A stretch of DNA of 64,000 bases from Oricola nitratireducens. GTDB lineage: Bacteria; Pseudomonadota; Alphaproteobacteria; Rhizobiales; Rhizobiaceae. Where the stretch lies: assembly GCF_014904745.1 (NCBI RefSeq), contig NZ_JACZCS010000001.1, positions 124,001 to 188,000 on the forward strand, given 5' to 3'. Below are positions 53,953-62,884 of the stretch, one piece after another. How positions within the stretch are numbered: position 1 is the first letter of the stretch; each line of letters starts with the position of its first letter. Both the position numbers and the translations under genes were made by a program. The notes beneath the pieces were generated by a model, which was not told where the DNA came from, did not search any database, and saw only the letters and a list, made by a program, of their open reading frames with translations.

Positions 53953-55023
53953 ATGCTGTCCAGTAACGAAATAAACTCCGAACTCGACGAACGGTCGCGC
54001 GATATCTTCCGGCTGATCGTCGACAGCTATCTGCAGGAAGGCGAGCCGCTGGGTTCGCGGACCCTGTCGAAAAAGCTGCCGATGTCGCTCTCGCCCGCCT
54101 CTGTGCGCAACGTGATGAGCGATCTGGAAGCGCTCGGGCTGATTTATTCGCCGCATGTCTCGGCCGGGCGGCTGCCGACCGAGCAGGGGCTGCGCTTCTT
54201 CGTCGACGCCTTCATGGACACCGGCGAAGTCAGCGACAACGAACGCGAACTGATCGAATCACAGATCCAGCGCGACAACGCGCCGAAATCGGTCGAGAAG
54301 CTCCTGACCGACGCCAGCCAGATGCTGTCCGGGCTGTCGCGCGGCGCGGGCCTCGTCCTGACCTCCAAGCGCGAGGGCATCCTCAAGCATATCGAGTTCA
54401 TCCGGCTGGAGGAAAAGAAGGCGCTCGCAGTGCTGGTATGGGAATCCGGCGAGGTGGAAAACCGCGTCATCGACCTGCCGGCCGGCACCACGGCGTCGCA
54501 GCTGTCGCAGGCGGCCAACTATCTGAACCATTACGGCCGAGACCGCAGCCTCAACGAGGCGCGCCGAGTGATCGAGGAGCGGCAGACGGCGCTGAAATCC
54601 GAGGTCGACGCGGTCAGCGCCGACCTGATTGCGCGCGGGCTCGCGGTGTGGTCGGGCAGCGAAGAGGGCCAGCCGGCGCAACTGATCGTACGCGGCCGCT
54701 CCAACCTGCTCGAGGACGTGCAGGACAAGGAGCAGATCGAACGGCTGAAACTGTTGTTCGACGAGCTGGAGCGCAAGGACGAGATCATCCGCATGCTCGA
54801 CCTGACCGAGACCGGTTCGGGCGTGAAGATCTTCATCGGCTCCGAAAACCGGCTGTTTTCGCTGTCGGGGTCGTCGCTGGTCGTCGCGCCATATCGCGAC
54901 TCCAGCCGCAACGTGGTCGGCGCGATCGGCATCATCGGGCCAACGCGGCTCAATTATGCGCGTATCGTGCCCGTGGTAGACTATACGGCACAGCTGATCG
55001 GCAAACTGATGGAGAGGGGTTAG
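53953..55023 (+). CDS. hrcA: Heat-inducible transcription repressor HrcA
   Basis: The 356-residue repressor controls the groE or dnaK operons through CIRCE. The N-terminal winged helix (EPLGSRTLSKKLPMSLSPAS near residue 33) and VGAIGIIGPTRLNYARIVPV near the C-terminus are typical. The grpE gene follows after 88 bp, the usual pair. No CIRCE was seen at its own promoter. Confidence 0.95.
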   Translation: MLSSNEINSELDERSRDIFRLIVDSYLQEGEPLGSRTLSKKLPMSLSPASVRNVMSDLEALGLIYSPHVSAGRLPTEQGLRFFVDAFMDTGEVSDNERELIESQIQRDNAPKSVEKLLTDASQMLSGLSRGAGLVLTSKREGILKHIEFIRLEEKKALAVLVWESGEVENRVIDLPAGTTASQLSQAANYLNHYGRDRSLNEARRVIEERQTALKSEVDAVSADLIARGLAVWSGSEEGQPAQLIVRGRSNLLEDVQDKEQIERLKLLFDELERKDEIIRMLDLTETGSGVKIFIGSENRLFSLSGSSLVVAPYRDSSRNVVGAIGIIGPTRLNYARIVPVVDYTAQLIGKLMERG

Positions 55024-55111
55024 GCGAATCCACGCCCTGCCCTTGATTTTTAACGATCAAACCTCGATATCGCCGTCAAACGATTTCCCATACGAATATG
55101 GATGACATGAG

Positions 55112-55849
55112 ATGGCTGACGAAAAAAAGACGGCTGAAGACATCGCGCGCACAACCACCAACCCCAGGGACCGGGATGCGCTGAAGCGCGCCGCCGACGA
55201 AATCCTGAAGAAGGGTGGAAAGGCAAGCGCCGGCGAGAAATCCGCCTGGGCGAATGGCGACCAGCAATATTCAAGCGACGACGAGGCCACCGCGGACGAA
55301 GAAGCGCTGGTGATCGAGAAGGAGATCGTCGATCTCCAGTCGGAAAACACCGACATGAAGGACCGGCTGCTGCGGCTCGCCGCCGACATGGAGAACCTGC
55401 GCCGGCGCACGGAACGCGAGGTCAAGGACGCACGGGCGTTCGCGATCTCCAATTTCGCCCGCGACATGCTCGGCGTCGCCGACAATCTGCGCCGGGCGCT
55501 CGACCACGTGACGGAAGAGCAGCGCGCCGCCGCCGACGAGACGTTGAAGACCCTGCTGGAAGGCGTCGAACTGACCGAACGCTCCATGCACTCGACCATG
55601 GAACGCCACGGCGTCCGGAAACTCGAGCCGGACGGCCAGAAATTCGATCCGAACTTCCACCAGGCGATGTTCGAAGTGCCCAATCCCGAGGTGCCGAACA
55701 ACACGGTCGTCCAGGTCGTGCAGGCCGGTTACCAGATCGGCGACCGCGTGCTGCGTCCGGCAATGGTCGGCGTCGCAAAGGGCGGCCCGAAGCAGACCGC
55801 CGAGGCCGAGCCCGGCGCGCCCACTCCGGAATCCGAAAAGGACGCCTGA
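55112..55849 (+). CDS. grpE: GrpE nucleotide exchange factor
   Basis: The 245-residue protein is the exchange factor for DnaK. A long N-terminal coiled coil spans residues 70-120 ([20 protein letters not shown]), followed by [10 protein letters not shown] and the beta-wing domain with [20 protein letters not shown] near residue 175 and [20 protein letters not shown]. Its length is at the upper end because of an acidic, disordered N-terminal 60 residues. Confidence 0.95.
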   Translation: MADEKKTAEDIARTTTNPRDRDALKRAADEILKKGGKASAGEKSAWANGDQQYSSDDEATADEEALVIEKEIVDLQSENTDMKDRLLRLAADMENLRRRTEREVKDARAFAISNFARDMLGVADNLRRALDHVTEEQRAAADETLKTLLEGVELTERSMHSTMERHGVRKLEPDGQKFDPNFHQAMFEVPNPEVPNNTVVQVVQAGYQIGDRVLRPAMVGVAKGGPKQTAEAEPGAPTPESEKDA

Positions 55850-55950
55850 CACGTTTTCCGCCGGTGCGCGCTGTGTGCGAATGCACAGCGGCGCGGCCGC
55901 CGATCCGGAAGAATGGCTGCATGAACTGGCACCATCTTCCGGAGCAGGAC

Positions 55951-56520
55951 ATGACCAGGATTATCCGACTTCTCGCAGCCGCCGCAGTATTTATGGGCAT
56001 GGGTTTCACGGCCCAGGCGGCAGACAACGACTATATCAGCGCCGCGCCGCCGGTTTACAGCTGGCAAGGCTTCTATGCCGGCGTACAGCTCGGCGGCGGC
56101 AATTTCCACGTCTCCAACGGCAACAGCGACACCGCCGCGGTCGGCGGCGTGCATGCCGGATATCTGTGGCAGAACGGACAGTTCGTCTTCGGTCCCGAAT
56201 TCGATGTCGACGCAGCCGGCTGGACGATCGGATCGACACATATGGACGCCGTCGCGCATGCCAAGTTCCGGGCGGGTATCGCGATCGACCGCGCGCTTTT
56301 CACCGGCACGATCGGATACGGCCACGCCTGGGCGTCGAATGGAAGTTCGAAAGGAGATGACGGCGGCCTCGTTGCCGGCGCGGGCATCGATTTCGCGGCA
56401 ACCGACCGCGTCATCGTCGGCGCGGACTACCTCTATCACCATATCGATGCGTTCAATCCCGGCACCGTCGATACCGATTCCCACACGGTGCGGGCACGGT
56501 TGAGCTTCAAGTTCAACTGA
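55951..56520 (+). CDS. Outer-membrane beta-barrel protein, Omp25/Omp31-like
   Basis: The 189-residue precursor has a signal peptide (residues 1-26, ending AQA-A) and a mature part with alternating hydrophobic residues. SWQGFYAGVQLGGGNFHVSN near residue 38 is the usual opening strand, and VRARLSFKFN the closing strand with terminal phenylalanine. Eight strands fit the length. The ATG at 55951 follows GGAG. It may be a structural surface protein. It is followed by a strong terminator. Confidence 0.9.
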   Translation: MTRIIRLLAAAAVFMGMGFTAQAADNDYISAAPPVYSWQGFYAGVQLGGGNFHVSNGNSDTAAVGGVHAGYLWQNGQFVFGPEFDVDAAGWTIGSTHMDAVAHAKFRAGIAIDRALFTGTIGYGHAWASNGSSKGDDGGLVAGAGIDFAATDRVIVGADYLYHHIDAFNPGTVDTDSHTVRARLSFKFN

Positions 56521-56540
56521 GCGGGCGATCTGAAGGAAGA

Positions 56541-56566
56541 AAGGGCCGGAAATCCGGCCCTTTTCG
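56541..56566. terminator. Terminator shared by convergent genes
   Basis: AAGGGCCGGA and TCCGGCCCTT pair perfectly around an AA loop at 56541-56562, followed by TTCG on the plus strand. It lies between the outer-membrane protein gene and the adenosine kinase gene and could serve both, mainly the former. Confidence 0.78.
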
Positions 56567-56568
56567 TG

Positions 56569-57567
56569 TCAGCCCTTCAACCGGCCGGCGTCGATCGCCG
56601 CCTGGCGCAACGAGACCTGCGGGCGCGGGCCGATCTGCTGGATGACGATGGACGCGGCGATCGAGCCCAGATGGGCGCAGTCCTCCAGCGAGCGGCCTGC
56701 CGTATAGCCGAACAGGAAGCCCGCGGCATAGAGATCGCCGGCACCGGTGGAATCGACCAGTTCGTTGATCTCGTGCGCCGATACGCTGGCGGTTTCGTTG
56801 CCGCGCATGGCGACCGAGCCCTTTTCCGAGCGGGTCACGATGGCAAGCTTGCAATCCTCGCGCATCGCCGCGATGGCGGTCTCGAAATCCGCCGTCTGGT
56901 AGAGCGATTTCGCCTCGTCCTCGTTGGCGAAGACGATATCGACCGTGCCGGAACGCATCAGGTCGAGGAACTCGTCGCGATAGCGGTCGACGCAGAACGG
57001 GTCGGACAGCGTCATCGACATCTCGCGGCCATTGGCATGGGCAATCTCAGACGCTTTTCGAATCGCGTCCTTGGCGCGCGGCGGATCCCACAGATAGCCC
57101 TCGAAGAAGGTGACCTTGGAGCCGGCGACCTTGTCTTCCTCGATGTCCTCGGGGCCGAGTTCGACGCAGGCGCCGAGATAGGTGTTCATCGAGCGCTCGC
57201 CGTCCGGCGTCACGAAGATCATCGAGCGCGCGGTGGGCGGAAAACCGTTCAGCGGACGGGTGTCGAAAGCGACGCCCTGGGCGCGGATATCGTGGCGATA
57301 GATACCGCCGAGATGATCCTCGCAGACCTTGCCGAAATAGGCGGCGCGCGCGCCGAAGCTGGCGACGCCCGCGGCCGTGTTGCCGGCGCTGCCGCCCGAG
57401 GCTTCCACCGCCGGGCCCATGCGATCGTAGAGCAGTTCGGCGCGCTCGGCGTCGATCAGGTTCATTGCACCCTTGATGATGTCGTTTTCGTGCAGAAAAT
57501 CGTCTTCGGCACGCGCGATGATGTCGACAATGGCGTTGCCGATGCAAAGGACGTCAAATTCGGACAT
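56569..57567 (-). CDS. Adenosine kinase, PfkB family
   Basis: The 332-residue carbohydrate-kinase-fold enzyme has the N-terminal GNAIVDIIARAEDDFL, SGGSAGNTAAGVASFG near residue 58 and the catalytic DSTGAGDLYAAGFLFGYTAG near residue 270, with Asp as base. It is of the alphaproteobacterial type annotated as adenosine kinase, phosphorylating adenosine to AMP. With add and punA it gives two routes for adenosine. Other PfkB substrates are possible. Confidence 0.88.
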   Translation of the reverse strand: MSEFDVLCIGNAIVDIIARAEDDFLHENDIIKGAMNLIDAERAELLYDRMGPAVEASGGSAGNTAAGVASFGARAAYFGKVCEDHLGGIYRHDIRAQGVAFDTRPLNGFPPTARSMIFVTPDGERSMNTYLGACVELGPEDIEEDKVAGSKVTFFEGYLWDPPRAKDAIRKASEIAHANGREMSMTLSDPFCVDRYRDEFLDLMRSGTVDIVFANEDEAKSLYQTADFETAIAAMREDCKLAIVTRSEKGSVAMRGNETASVSAHEINELVDSTGAGDLYAAGFLFGYTAGRSLEDCAHLGSIAASIVIQQIGPRPQVSLRQAAIDAGRLKG

Positions 57568-57683
57568 GGGTTCCCCGGAAGTTTCGTTCTTTCGGCGTTT
57601 AGCCTCTCAGAACCCGCTTGAGAAGGCCGGGCGATGAAAAGACGCATCTTGCGAATCGGCGCAGGCATCGCCATCTCCTTCGC

Positions 57684-58430
57684 ATGATCTTTTCCTCCGC
57701 GACGAAAGCACTGCGCTCGCTGGCCGATCCGGGCATGCGTGGCGTGTTCTGGAAAACGCTCGGGCTGACCATTCTGGCGCTGGTTGCGGCATGGTTCGCG
57801 ATTTCCTCGGGCTTTACCCATCTGGCGCTGCCGTGGGTGGAAAACCTGTTCCAGTTCGATTTCAAGCTGCCGCAATGGACCGGCTGGATCTCGTTTTTCG
57901 CCCTCGTCGCGGCCGGCGCGGGACTGGCGGCGGCGCTTGCCTTCCTGCTCGGCCCGGTCAGCGCGCTGATCGCCGGCATCTTTCTCGACGACGCGGCCGA
58001 CAGCCTCGAAAAGTCGGAATATCCGGACGATCCTCCCGGAAAAGCGATGCCGATCGCCGAAGGCATCTGGCTTGCGGCCAAGTTCACGGGCGTCGTCATC
58101 CTCGGCAATATCGTGGCGCTGATCCTGCTGCTCGTTCCGGGGATCAACCTCGTCGCCTTCTTCGTCGTCAACGGCTACCTGCTGGGGCGCGAATTCTTCG
58201 AATTCGCCGCACTGCGGTTTGCCGGTGAAGAGCATGTGCGCATGCTGCGCTCGAAATATGCCGGTACGATCTTCGGCGCGGGGCTGGTGATCGCGGCGTT
58301 CCTCGCCGTGCCTCTCCTCAACATCCTGACGCCGCTCTTCGGCGCGGCGCTGATGGTGCATCTGCACAAGGCGATCCAGGCGCGTGAAGCGTCACGTACA
58401 AGGGCCTATTCGCAACGCCAGCCGGCCTGA
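57684..58430 (+). CDS. EI24/CysZ-type membrane protein
   Basis: The 248-residue inner-membrane protein belongs to the EI24 domain family that includes the sulfate permease CysZ. It has four main hydrophobic helices, among them LGLTILALVAAWFAISSGF near residue 25 and ILGNIVALILLLVPGINLVA near residue 140. LLGREFFEFAALR after the third helix is conserved. The function here could be sulfate uptake, or unknown. The ribosome site before the ATG at 57684 is weak. Confidence 0.82.
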   Translation: MIFSSATKALRSLADPGMRGVFWKTLGLTILALVAAWFAISSGFTHLALPWVENLFQFDFKLPQWTGWISFFALVAAGAGLAAALAFLLGPVSALIAGIFLDDAADSLEKSEYPDDPPGKAMPIAEGIWLAAKFTGVVILGNIVALILLLVPGINLVAFFVVNGYLLGREFFEFAALRFAGEEHVRMLRSKYAGTIFGAGLVIAAFLAVPLLNILTPLFGAALMVHLHKAIQAREASRTRAYSQRQPA

Positions 58431-58439
58431 CCTGTTTTC

Positions 58440-59228
58440 CTAGCCAATCACCTGCTGCGGCAGCTCGACCAGCGGCGCAGGAATATCGGTGGTCTTTTCC
58501 TTCGACTTGCAGATATCGGCGATGACGCAGGCCTCGCATTCGGGCTTGCGCGCCTTGCAGCAATAACGCCCGTGCAGGATCAGCCAGTGGTGGGCGTGGA
58601 AGAGATACTCGTCCGGGATCACCCGCATCAGCGTCGCCTCGACCTCGTCCGGCGTCTTGCCCGGCGCGAGGCCGATGCGGTTGGCGATGCGGAAGATATG
58701 GGTGTCGACGGCCATGGTCGGGATGCCGAAGGCCATCGACATGACCACATTGGCGGTCTTGCGGCCGACGCCCGGCAGCGTGACCAGTTCCTCGCGGGTA
58801 CGCGGCACTTCGCCGCCGAACTCGTCGACCAGTTTCTGCGACAGGGCGATCACGTTCTTCGCCTTGTTGCGCCAGAGCCCGATGGTGCGGATATGGTCTC
58901 CGAGCTTCGTCTCGCCGAGCGCCAGCATTTTCTGCGGCGTGTCGGCGATCTTGAAGAGTTCCCTCGTCGCCTTGTTGACGCCGGCATCGGTCGCCTGCGC
59001 CGACAACGCGACGGCGACGACGAGCGTGAACGGATTGACATGGGCCAGTTCGCCCTTCGGCTCGGGCCGCTGCACCGAAAAACGGCGGAAGATCTCGTGG
59101 ATTTCGTCTTTTGTGTATTTCGTGCGCGCCGGCCGGCGCTTGCGCGGTTTCGGCCTGGCTTCCGACTTGGCTCCCGGCCCGGCTTTTCCGGCCGCCCCTG
59201 CGGCAATTTTGGACTTTGGCTTTTGCAT
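58440..59228 (-). CDS. nth: Endonuclease III
   Basis: The 262-residue glycosylase/AP lyase repairs oxidised pyrimidines. The helix-hairpin-helix LPGVGRKTANVVMSMAFG near residue 155, with catalytic lysine, is followed by the catalytic aspartate in AVDTHIFRIANRIGL. The iron-sulfur ligands C-x6-C-x2-C-x5-C are at the C-terminus (CKARKPECEACVIADIC). An N-terminal basic, Ala/Lys/Pro-rich tail of about 45 residues is longer than usual. The ATG at 59228 follows GGGGA. Confidence 0.95.
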   Translation of the reverse strand: MQKPKSKIAAGAAGKAGPGAKSEARPKPRKRRPARTKYTKDEIHEIFRRFSVQRPEPKGELAHVNPFTLVVAVALSAQATDAGVNKATRELFKIADTPQKMLALGETKLGDHIRTIGLWRNKAKNVIALSQKLVDEFGGEVPRTREELVTLPGVGRKTANVVMSMAFGIPTMAVDTHIFRIANRIGLAPGKTPDEVEATLMRVIPDEYLFHAHHWLILHGRYCCKARKPECEACVIADICKSKEKTTDIPAPLVELPQQVIG

Positions 59229-59250
59229 CCGTCCCCTATAATGACCCGTC

Positions 59251-59757
59251 ATGACCGACACAACGCATGAACATGGCGCCGACGAGGACCACGCGGAACG
59301 ACCCCTGTTTTCCGCGCTGCTGACACCGCACCGCTCGCTTTCCAGGAACGGATTCACGATCCTGATGATCATGGCGGGCGGCGTGCTGTTCGTGCAGGCG
59401 CTCTTCTTCTTCGTCACGGGCGCGTGGCCGATCGCCACCTTCTGCGGCCTCGACCTCGTCGCGCTCTATGTCGCCTTCAAGCTTAATTACCGAGCGGCGC
59501 GGGCGCATGAGGAAGTGCGCGTTTCGCGTTCGGAGCTCTTGATCCGCAAGATCAACCCGGCCGGACGGGCGACCGATCACCGCTACAACCCGTTCTGGGC
59601 CCGGTTCCAGGTCGACCGGCACAAGGAAATCGGCATCACCGCGATGCGGGTGACCGGCGAGGGGCGCACGACGCCGATCGGTTCGTTCCTCAATCCGGAC
59701 GACCGCGAAAGCTTCGCGGACGCGTTCAGCCACGCGCTGGCGGCCGCACGCCGATAG
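59251..59757 (+). CDS. DUF2244 integral membrane protein
   Basis: The 168-residue protein has two hydrophobic helices close together (LMIMAGGVLFVQALFFFV, then ATFCGLDLVALYVAFKL), and a soluble C-terminal part with NPFWARFQVDRHKEIGI near residue 115. This matches DUF2244, common in alphaproteobacteria and of unknown function. It is divergent from nth by 22 bp, leaving almost no separate promoter space. Confidence 0.9.
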   Translation: MTDTTHEHGADEDHAERPLFSALLTPHRSLSRNGFTILMIMAGGVLFVQALFFFVTGAWPIATFCGLDLVALYVAFKLNYRAARAHEEVRVSRSELLIRKINPAGRATDHRYNPFWARFQVDRHKEIGITAMRVTGEGRTTPIGSFLNPDDRESFADAFSHALAAARR

Positions 59758-59829
59758 ATCCGCACGGCAAGAATCGGGTGGCAGGGCCGTCATCTTCGTG
59801 ATGGAGTCCGCTAGCAAGAGGATTTCGCC

Positions 59830-60717
59830 ATGAATGCCATGACACAGCCGCAAACCGTCCTGACCGACGAAATCACCGCCGGCGCCGACTACGAGATCGT
59901 GCGCCGAGTGATCGAGGATATCTCCGAGAATTATCGCGACCAGCCGTCGCTGGAAGAGCTGGCGGCTTCCGTCGGGATGGAGCCGACGGCGCTGCAGAAA
60001 CTGTTCACCCGCTGGGCCGGGCTGTCGCCGAAGGGTTTTTTGCAGGCGGTCACGCTCGATCATGCGCGCCGGCTGCTCGCCAGCGACCTGCCGCTACTCG
60101 ACACGGCCTACGAAGTGGGCCTGTCCGGACCGGGCCGACTGCACGATCTGTTCGTGACGCATGAGGCAATGTCGCCCGGCGAATACAAGACGAAAGGCGC
60201 CGGCCTGACGCTGCGCTACGGCTTCCATGTCTGCCCGTTCGGGCTGGCGCTGGTGATGGTGACCGAACGCGGACTTGCGGGTCTCGCCTTTTGCGATCCG
60301 GGCGGCGAGCGCGCCGCTCTGGAAGACATGACGGGCCGCTGGCCGAATGCGTCCTATATCGAGGACATGAGCGCGACCGTGCCTTATGCGGCGCGGATCT
60401 TCGACCCGGCCAACTGGCGCGCCGACAAGCCGCTGCGCGTGGTGCTCATCGGCACGGATTTCCAGGTGTCGGTGTGGAACGCGCTCCTGAAGATCCCGAT
60501 GGGCAAGGCGCTCGCCTATTCCGATATCGCGACAAGGATCGGCAGGCCGGACGCGCCGCGCGCCGTCGGCGCGGCGGTCGGGGCCAATCCGATCTCCTTC
60601 GTGGTGCCGTGCCACCGCGCGGTCGGAAAATCCGGCGCGCTGACCGGCTATCACTGGGGCCTGACGCGCAAGCGGGCCATCCTCGGCTGGGAAGCCGGGC
60701 AGCTCTGCACGGACTGA
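59830..60717 (+). CDS. AraC-type HTH fused to methylated-DNA-cysteine methyltransferase
   Basis: The 295-residue protein has an AraC-like DNA-binding domain at residues 20-95 (LEELAASVGMEPTALQKLFT) and a C-terminal O6-alkylguanine-DNA alkyltransferase with the acceptor cysteine in FVVPCHRAVGKSG near residue 263. Unlike Escherichia coli Ada it lacks the N-terminal zinc domain with the phosphotriester-accepting cysteine, so it may repair without the usual Ada switch. It is a known arrangement in proteobacteria. Confidence 0.93.
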   Translation: MNAMTQPQTVLTDEITAGADYEIVRRVIEDISENYRDQPSLEELAASVGMEPTALQKLFTRWAGLSPKGFLQAVTLDHARRLLASDLPLLDTAYEVGLSGPGRLHDLFVTHEAMSPGEYKTKGAGLTLRYGFHVCPFGLALVMVTERGLAGLAFCDPGGERAALEDMTGRWPNASYIEDMSATVPYAARIFDPANWRADKPLRVVLIGTDFQVSVWNALLKIPMGKALAYSDIATRIGRPDAPRAVGAAVGANPISFVVPCHRAVGKSGALTGYHWGLTRKRAILGWEAGQLCTD

Positions 60718-60720
60718 ATC

Positions 60721-61362
60721 CTAGCTCGCGATCAGGCGAATGCCCGCATATCCGAAGACGGCGGCGAGCGCGCCCTCTATGTAGCGGCGCAATTTCAGGT
60801 ACTGGCGCATCATCACCCGGCTCGCGAAAATCACCGCATAGCCCTGAAAGACGACGATGCCCAGCAGGAAGCAGCCCGCCAGCGTAAACACAAGCGCCGC
60901 GCCGTTGCCGCCATCGGACTGCGTGATGCCGACAATGGCGATCCAGGCGAGGATCGCCTTCGGATTGGTCAGGTGCAAGAGCGCGCCACGCCTATAATAC
61001 TGCACAAGCGTCGCGGTCGGGGCCGCCGGGAGATCGCCGGAGCCGGCCGTCAGCATCGACCGCAAGGACTTCAACGCGAGCCACAGGAGATAGAGCCCGC
61101 CAGCAACCTTCAGGACGACGAGGCCGATGGCGAAAGCCCGGAGCCATGCCGACAGCCCTATGGCGGCAAGAAGCGCCCATGTCATGGAGCCGGTCAGCAC
61201 GCCGGCAGCGAACATCATCCCCGCCTTCCGGCCAGCCGCCATCGAGGTCGCCATGATGCCGAGAACCGCAGGCCCCGGGCTCGCTGTGGCGACGACGAAC
61301 GCCGTGAAGACCAGCGCCATGTGCGGCCAGTGCACGTGCAGCTGGGTTAGCAAGCCGTCCAC
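60721..61362 (-). CDS. LysE/RhtB-family exporter
   Basis: The 213-residue inner-membrane protein has ATASPGPAVLGIMATSMAAG near residue 25 and HLTNPKAILAWIAIVG near residue 130, the two family signatures. It has about six helices. It starts 12 bp after gpmA and ends close to the convergent HTH/alkyltransferase gene. The transported amino acid or homoserine-type compound is unknown. Confidence 0.9.
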   Translation of the reverse strand: MDGLLTQLHVHWPHMALVFTAFVVATASPGPAVLGIMATSMAAGRKAGMMFAAGVLTGSMTWALLAAIGLSAWLRAFAIGLVVLKVAGGLYLLWLALKSLRSMLTAGSGDLPAAPTATLVQYYRRGALLHLTNPKAILAWIAIVGITQSDGGNGAALVFTLAGCFLLGIVVFQGYAVIFASRVMMRQYLKLRRYIEGALAAVFGYAGIRLIAS

Positions 61363-61374
61363 CCTGGCCTGTCC

Positions 61375-62016
61375 TCAGTGCGCGCCGGACATGTCGCCGA
61401 GGATTTCCTTGGATGCGACGGTAGAATCGGGATTGAGCTTGTAGACCATCGGCACGCCGGTCGCGAGATTGAGCCTGGTGATCTCGTCGGAAGTCATGCG
61501 GTCGAGGATCATGACGAGGGCGCGCAGCGAGTTGCCGTGGGCGGCGACGAGCACCTTTTCGCCGCGCAGCACGCGCGGCAGGATTTCCATCATGTAATAG
61601 GGCCAGACGCGGGCGCCGGTATCCTTCAGGCTCTCGCCGTCGTCGCCGGGCGGCGGCACGTCGTAGGACCGGCGCCAGACATGGACCTGGTCCTCGCCCC
61701 ATTTGGCGCGGGCATCGTCCTTGTTGAGGCCGGCGAGATCGCCGTAATTGCGCTCGTTGAGCGCCTGGTCGTGGATCGTCTCCAGGTCCGGCTGGCCGAT
61801 GATGTCGAGAATGATCTGGCAGGTCTTCTCGGCACGCTTGAGGACCGAGGTGAAGGCAATGTCGAACTTGATGCCGTAATCCTTCAGCGCCTTCGCGCCC
61901 TCTTCCGCCTCCTCGATGCCGAGCTCGGTGAGACCGGGGTCGCGCCAGCCGGTGAAGAGATTGAGCTTGTTCCACTCGCTTTGGCCGTGGCGGACCAGAA
62001 CCATTGTACCGGACAT
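61375..62016 (-). CDS. gpmA: 2,3-bisphosphoglycerate-dependent phosphoglycerate mutase
   Basis: The 213-residue glycolytic enzyme interconverts 3- and 2-phosphoglycerate. [19 protein letters not shown] near residue 8 holds the phosphohistidine, and [12 protein letters not shown] near residue 155 the second catalytic histidine. The short form lacking C-terminal extra helices is usual in alphaproteobacteria. It follows dapB by 47 bp. Confidence 0.95.
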   Translation of the reverse strand: MSGTMVLVRHGQSEWNKLNLFTGWRDPGLTELGIEEAEEGAKALKDYGIKFDIAFTSVLKRAEKTCQIILDIIGQPDLETIHDQALNERNYGDLAGLNKDDARAKWGEDQVHVWRRSYDVPPPGDDGESLKDTGARVWPYYMMEILPRVLRGEKVLVAAHGNSLRALVMILDRMTSDEITRLNLATGVPMVYKLNPDSTVASKEILGDMSGAH

Positions 62017-62063
62017 GAACGGGTTCCTCTTTGTCGGTCTTTCTTGTCGGTCTTGCGTCGTTG

Positions 62064-62879
62064 TTACCGGGCGAGGCCCAGCACGTCATACATGGAATAG
62101 AGGCCGGGTTCGCGGCCCTTTGCCCAGAGCGCGGCCTTGACCGCGCCGCGCGCGAAAATCATCCGGTCCTCGGCATGGTGGGAGAGCGTGACGCGCTCGC
62201 CCGGCCCCGCCAGAATGACGGAATGGTCGCCGACGACGGAGCCGCCGCGCAGGGTGGCGAAACCGATCGAGCCCGTCTGGCGGGCGCCGGTGTGGCCGTC
62301 GCGCACGCGCACGGCGTTCTTTTCGAGATCGATGCCGCGCCCCTTCGCGGCCGCGGCGCCGAGCATAAGCGCGGTGCCCGACGGCGCGTCGACCTTGTGG
62401 CGGTGATGCATTTCGAGGACTTCGAGATCCCAGTCGGCGGCTTCGAGCGCCCGCGCGGCTTCCTCGACCAGCACCGAGAGCAGGATGACGCCCATGCTCA
62501 TGTTGCCGGACTTGACGATGGCCGTCTTTTTCGCGGCCTCGGCGATGACGGCATCGTCGTCCGCCGACATGCCGGTGGTGCCGATGACGTGGACGATGCC
62601 ATTGTCGGCAGCATGGCCGGCGGTCACCACAGTCGCCGCCGGGGCGGTGAAGTCGAGGATCGCGTCGGCGGCGCCGAAGGCTTCGTCCATGCTGGCCGTC
62701 ACCGTCACGCCGTTGGGCTCAAGGCCTGCAAGAACGCCGCAATCGGCGCCGATCTGCGGCGATCCCTCGCGTTCGAGTCCGCCGGCAAGTTCGGCGCCGT
62801 CGGTTTCCGCGATGGCGCGGACGAGATTGCGGCCCATGCGGCCGCCTGCGCCGACAATGGCGATGCGCATCGTATCCAT
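62064..62879 (-). CDS. dapB: 4-hydroxy-tetrahydrodipicolinate reductase
   Basis: The 271-residue enzyme makes tetrahydrodipicolinate for lysine and diaminopimelate synthesis. [18 protein letters not shown] at the N-terminus binds NAD(P)H, and [19 protein letters not shown] near residue 155 is the catalytic signature. It precedes gpmA, an order I know from other rhizobia. Confidence 0.96.
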   Translation of the reverse strand: MDTMRIAIVGAGGRMGRNLVRAIAETDGAELAGGLEREGSPQIGADCGVLAGLEPNGVTVTASMDEAFGAADAILDFTAPAATVVTAGHAADNGIVHVIGTTGMSADDDAVIAEAAKKTAIVKSGNMSMGVILLSVLVEEAARALEAADWDLEVLEMHHRHKVDAPSGTALMLGAAAAKGRGIDLEKNAVRVRDGHTGARQTGSIGFATLRGGSVVGDHSVILAGPGERVTLSHHAEDRMIFARGAVKAALWAKGREPGLYSMYDVLGLAR

Positions 62880-62884
62880 CGGTT

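Noticed and set aside
62017-62063. Direct repeat TTGTCGGTCTT between dapB and gpmA
   Set aside because: Two copies of an 11-bp repeat directly adjacent to each other look like a small slippage duplication in a leader and do not suggest a function.
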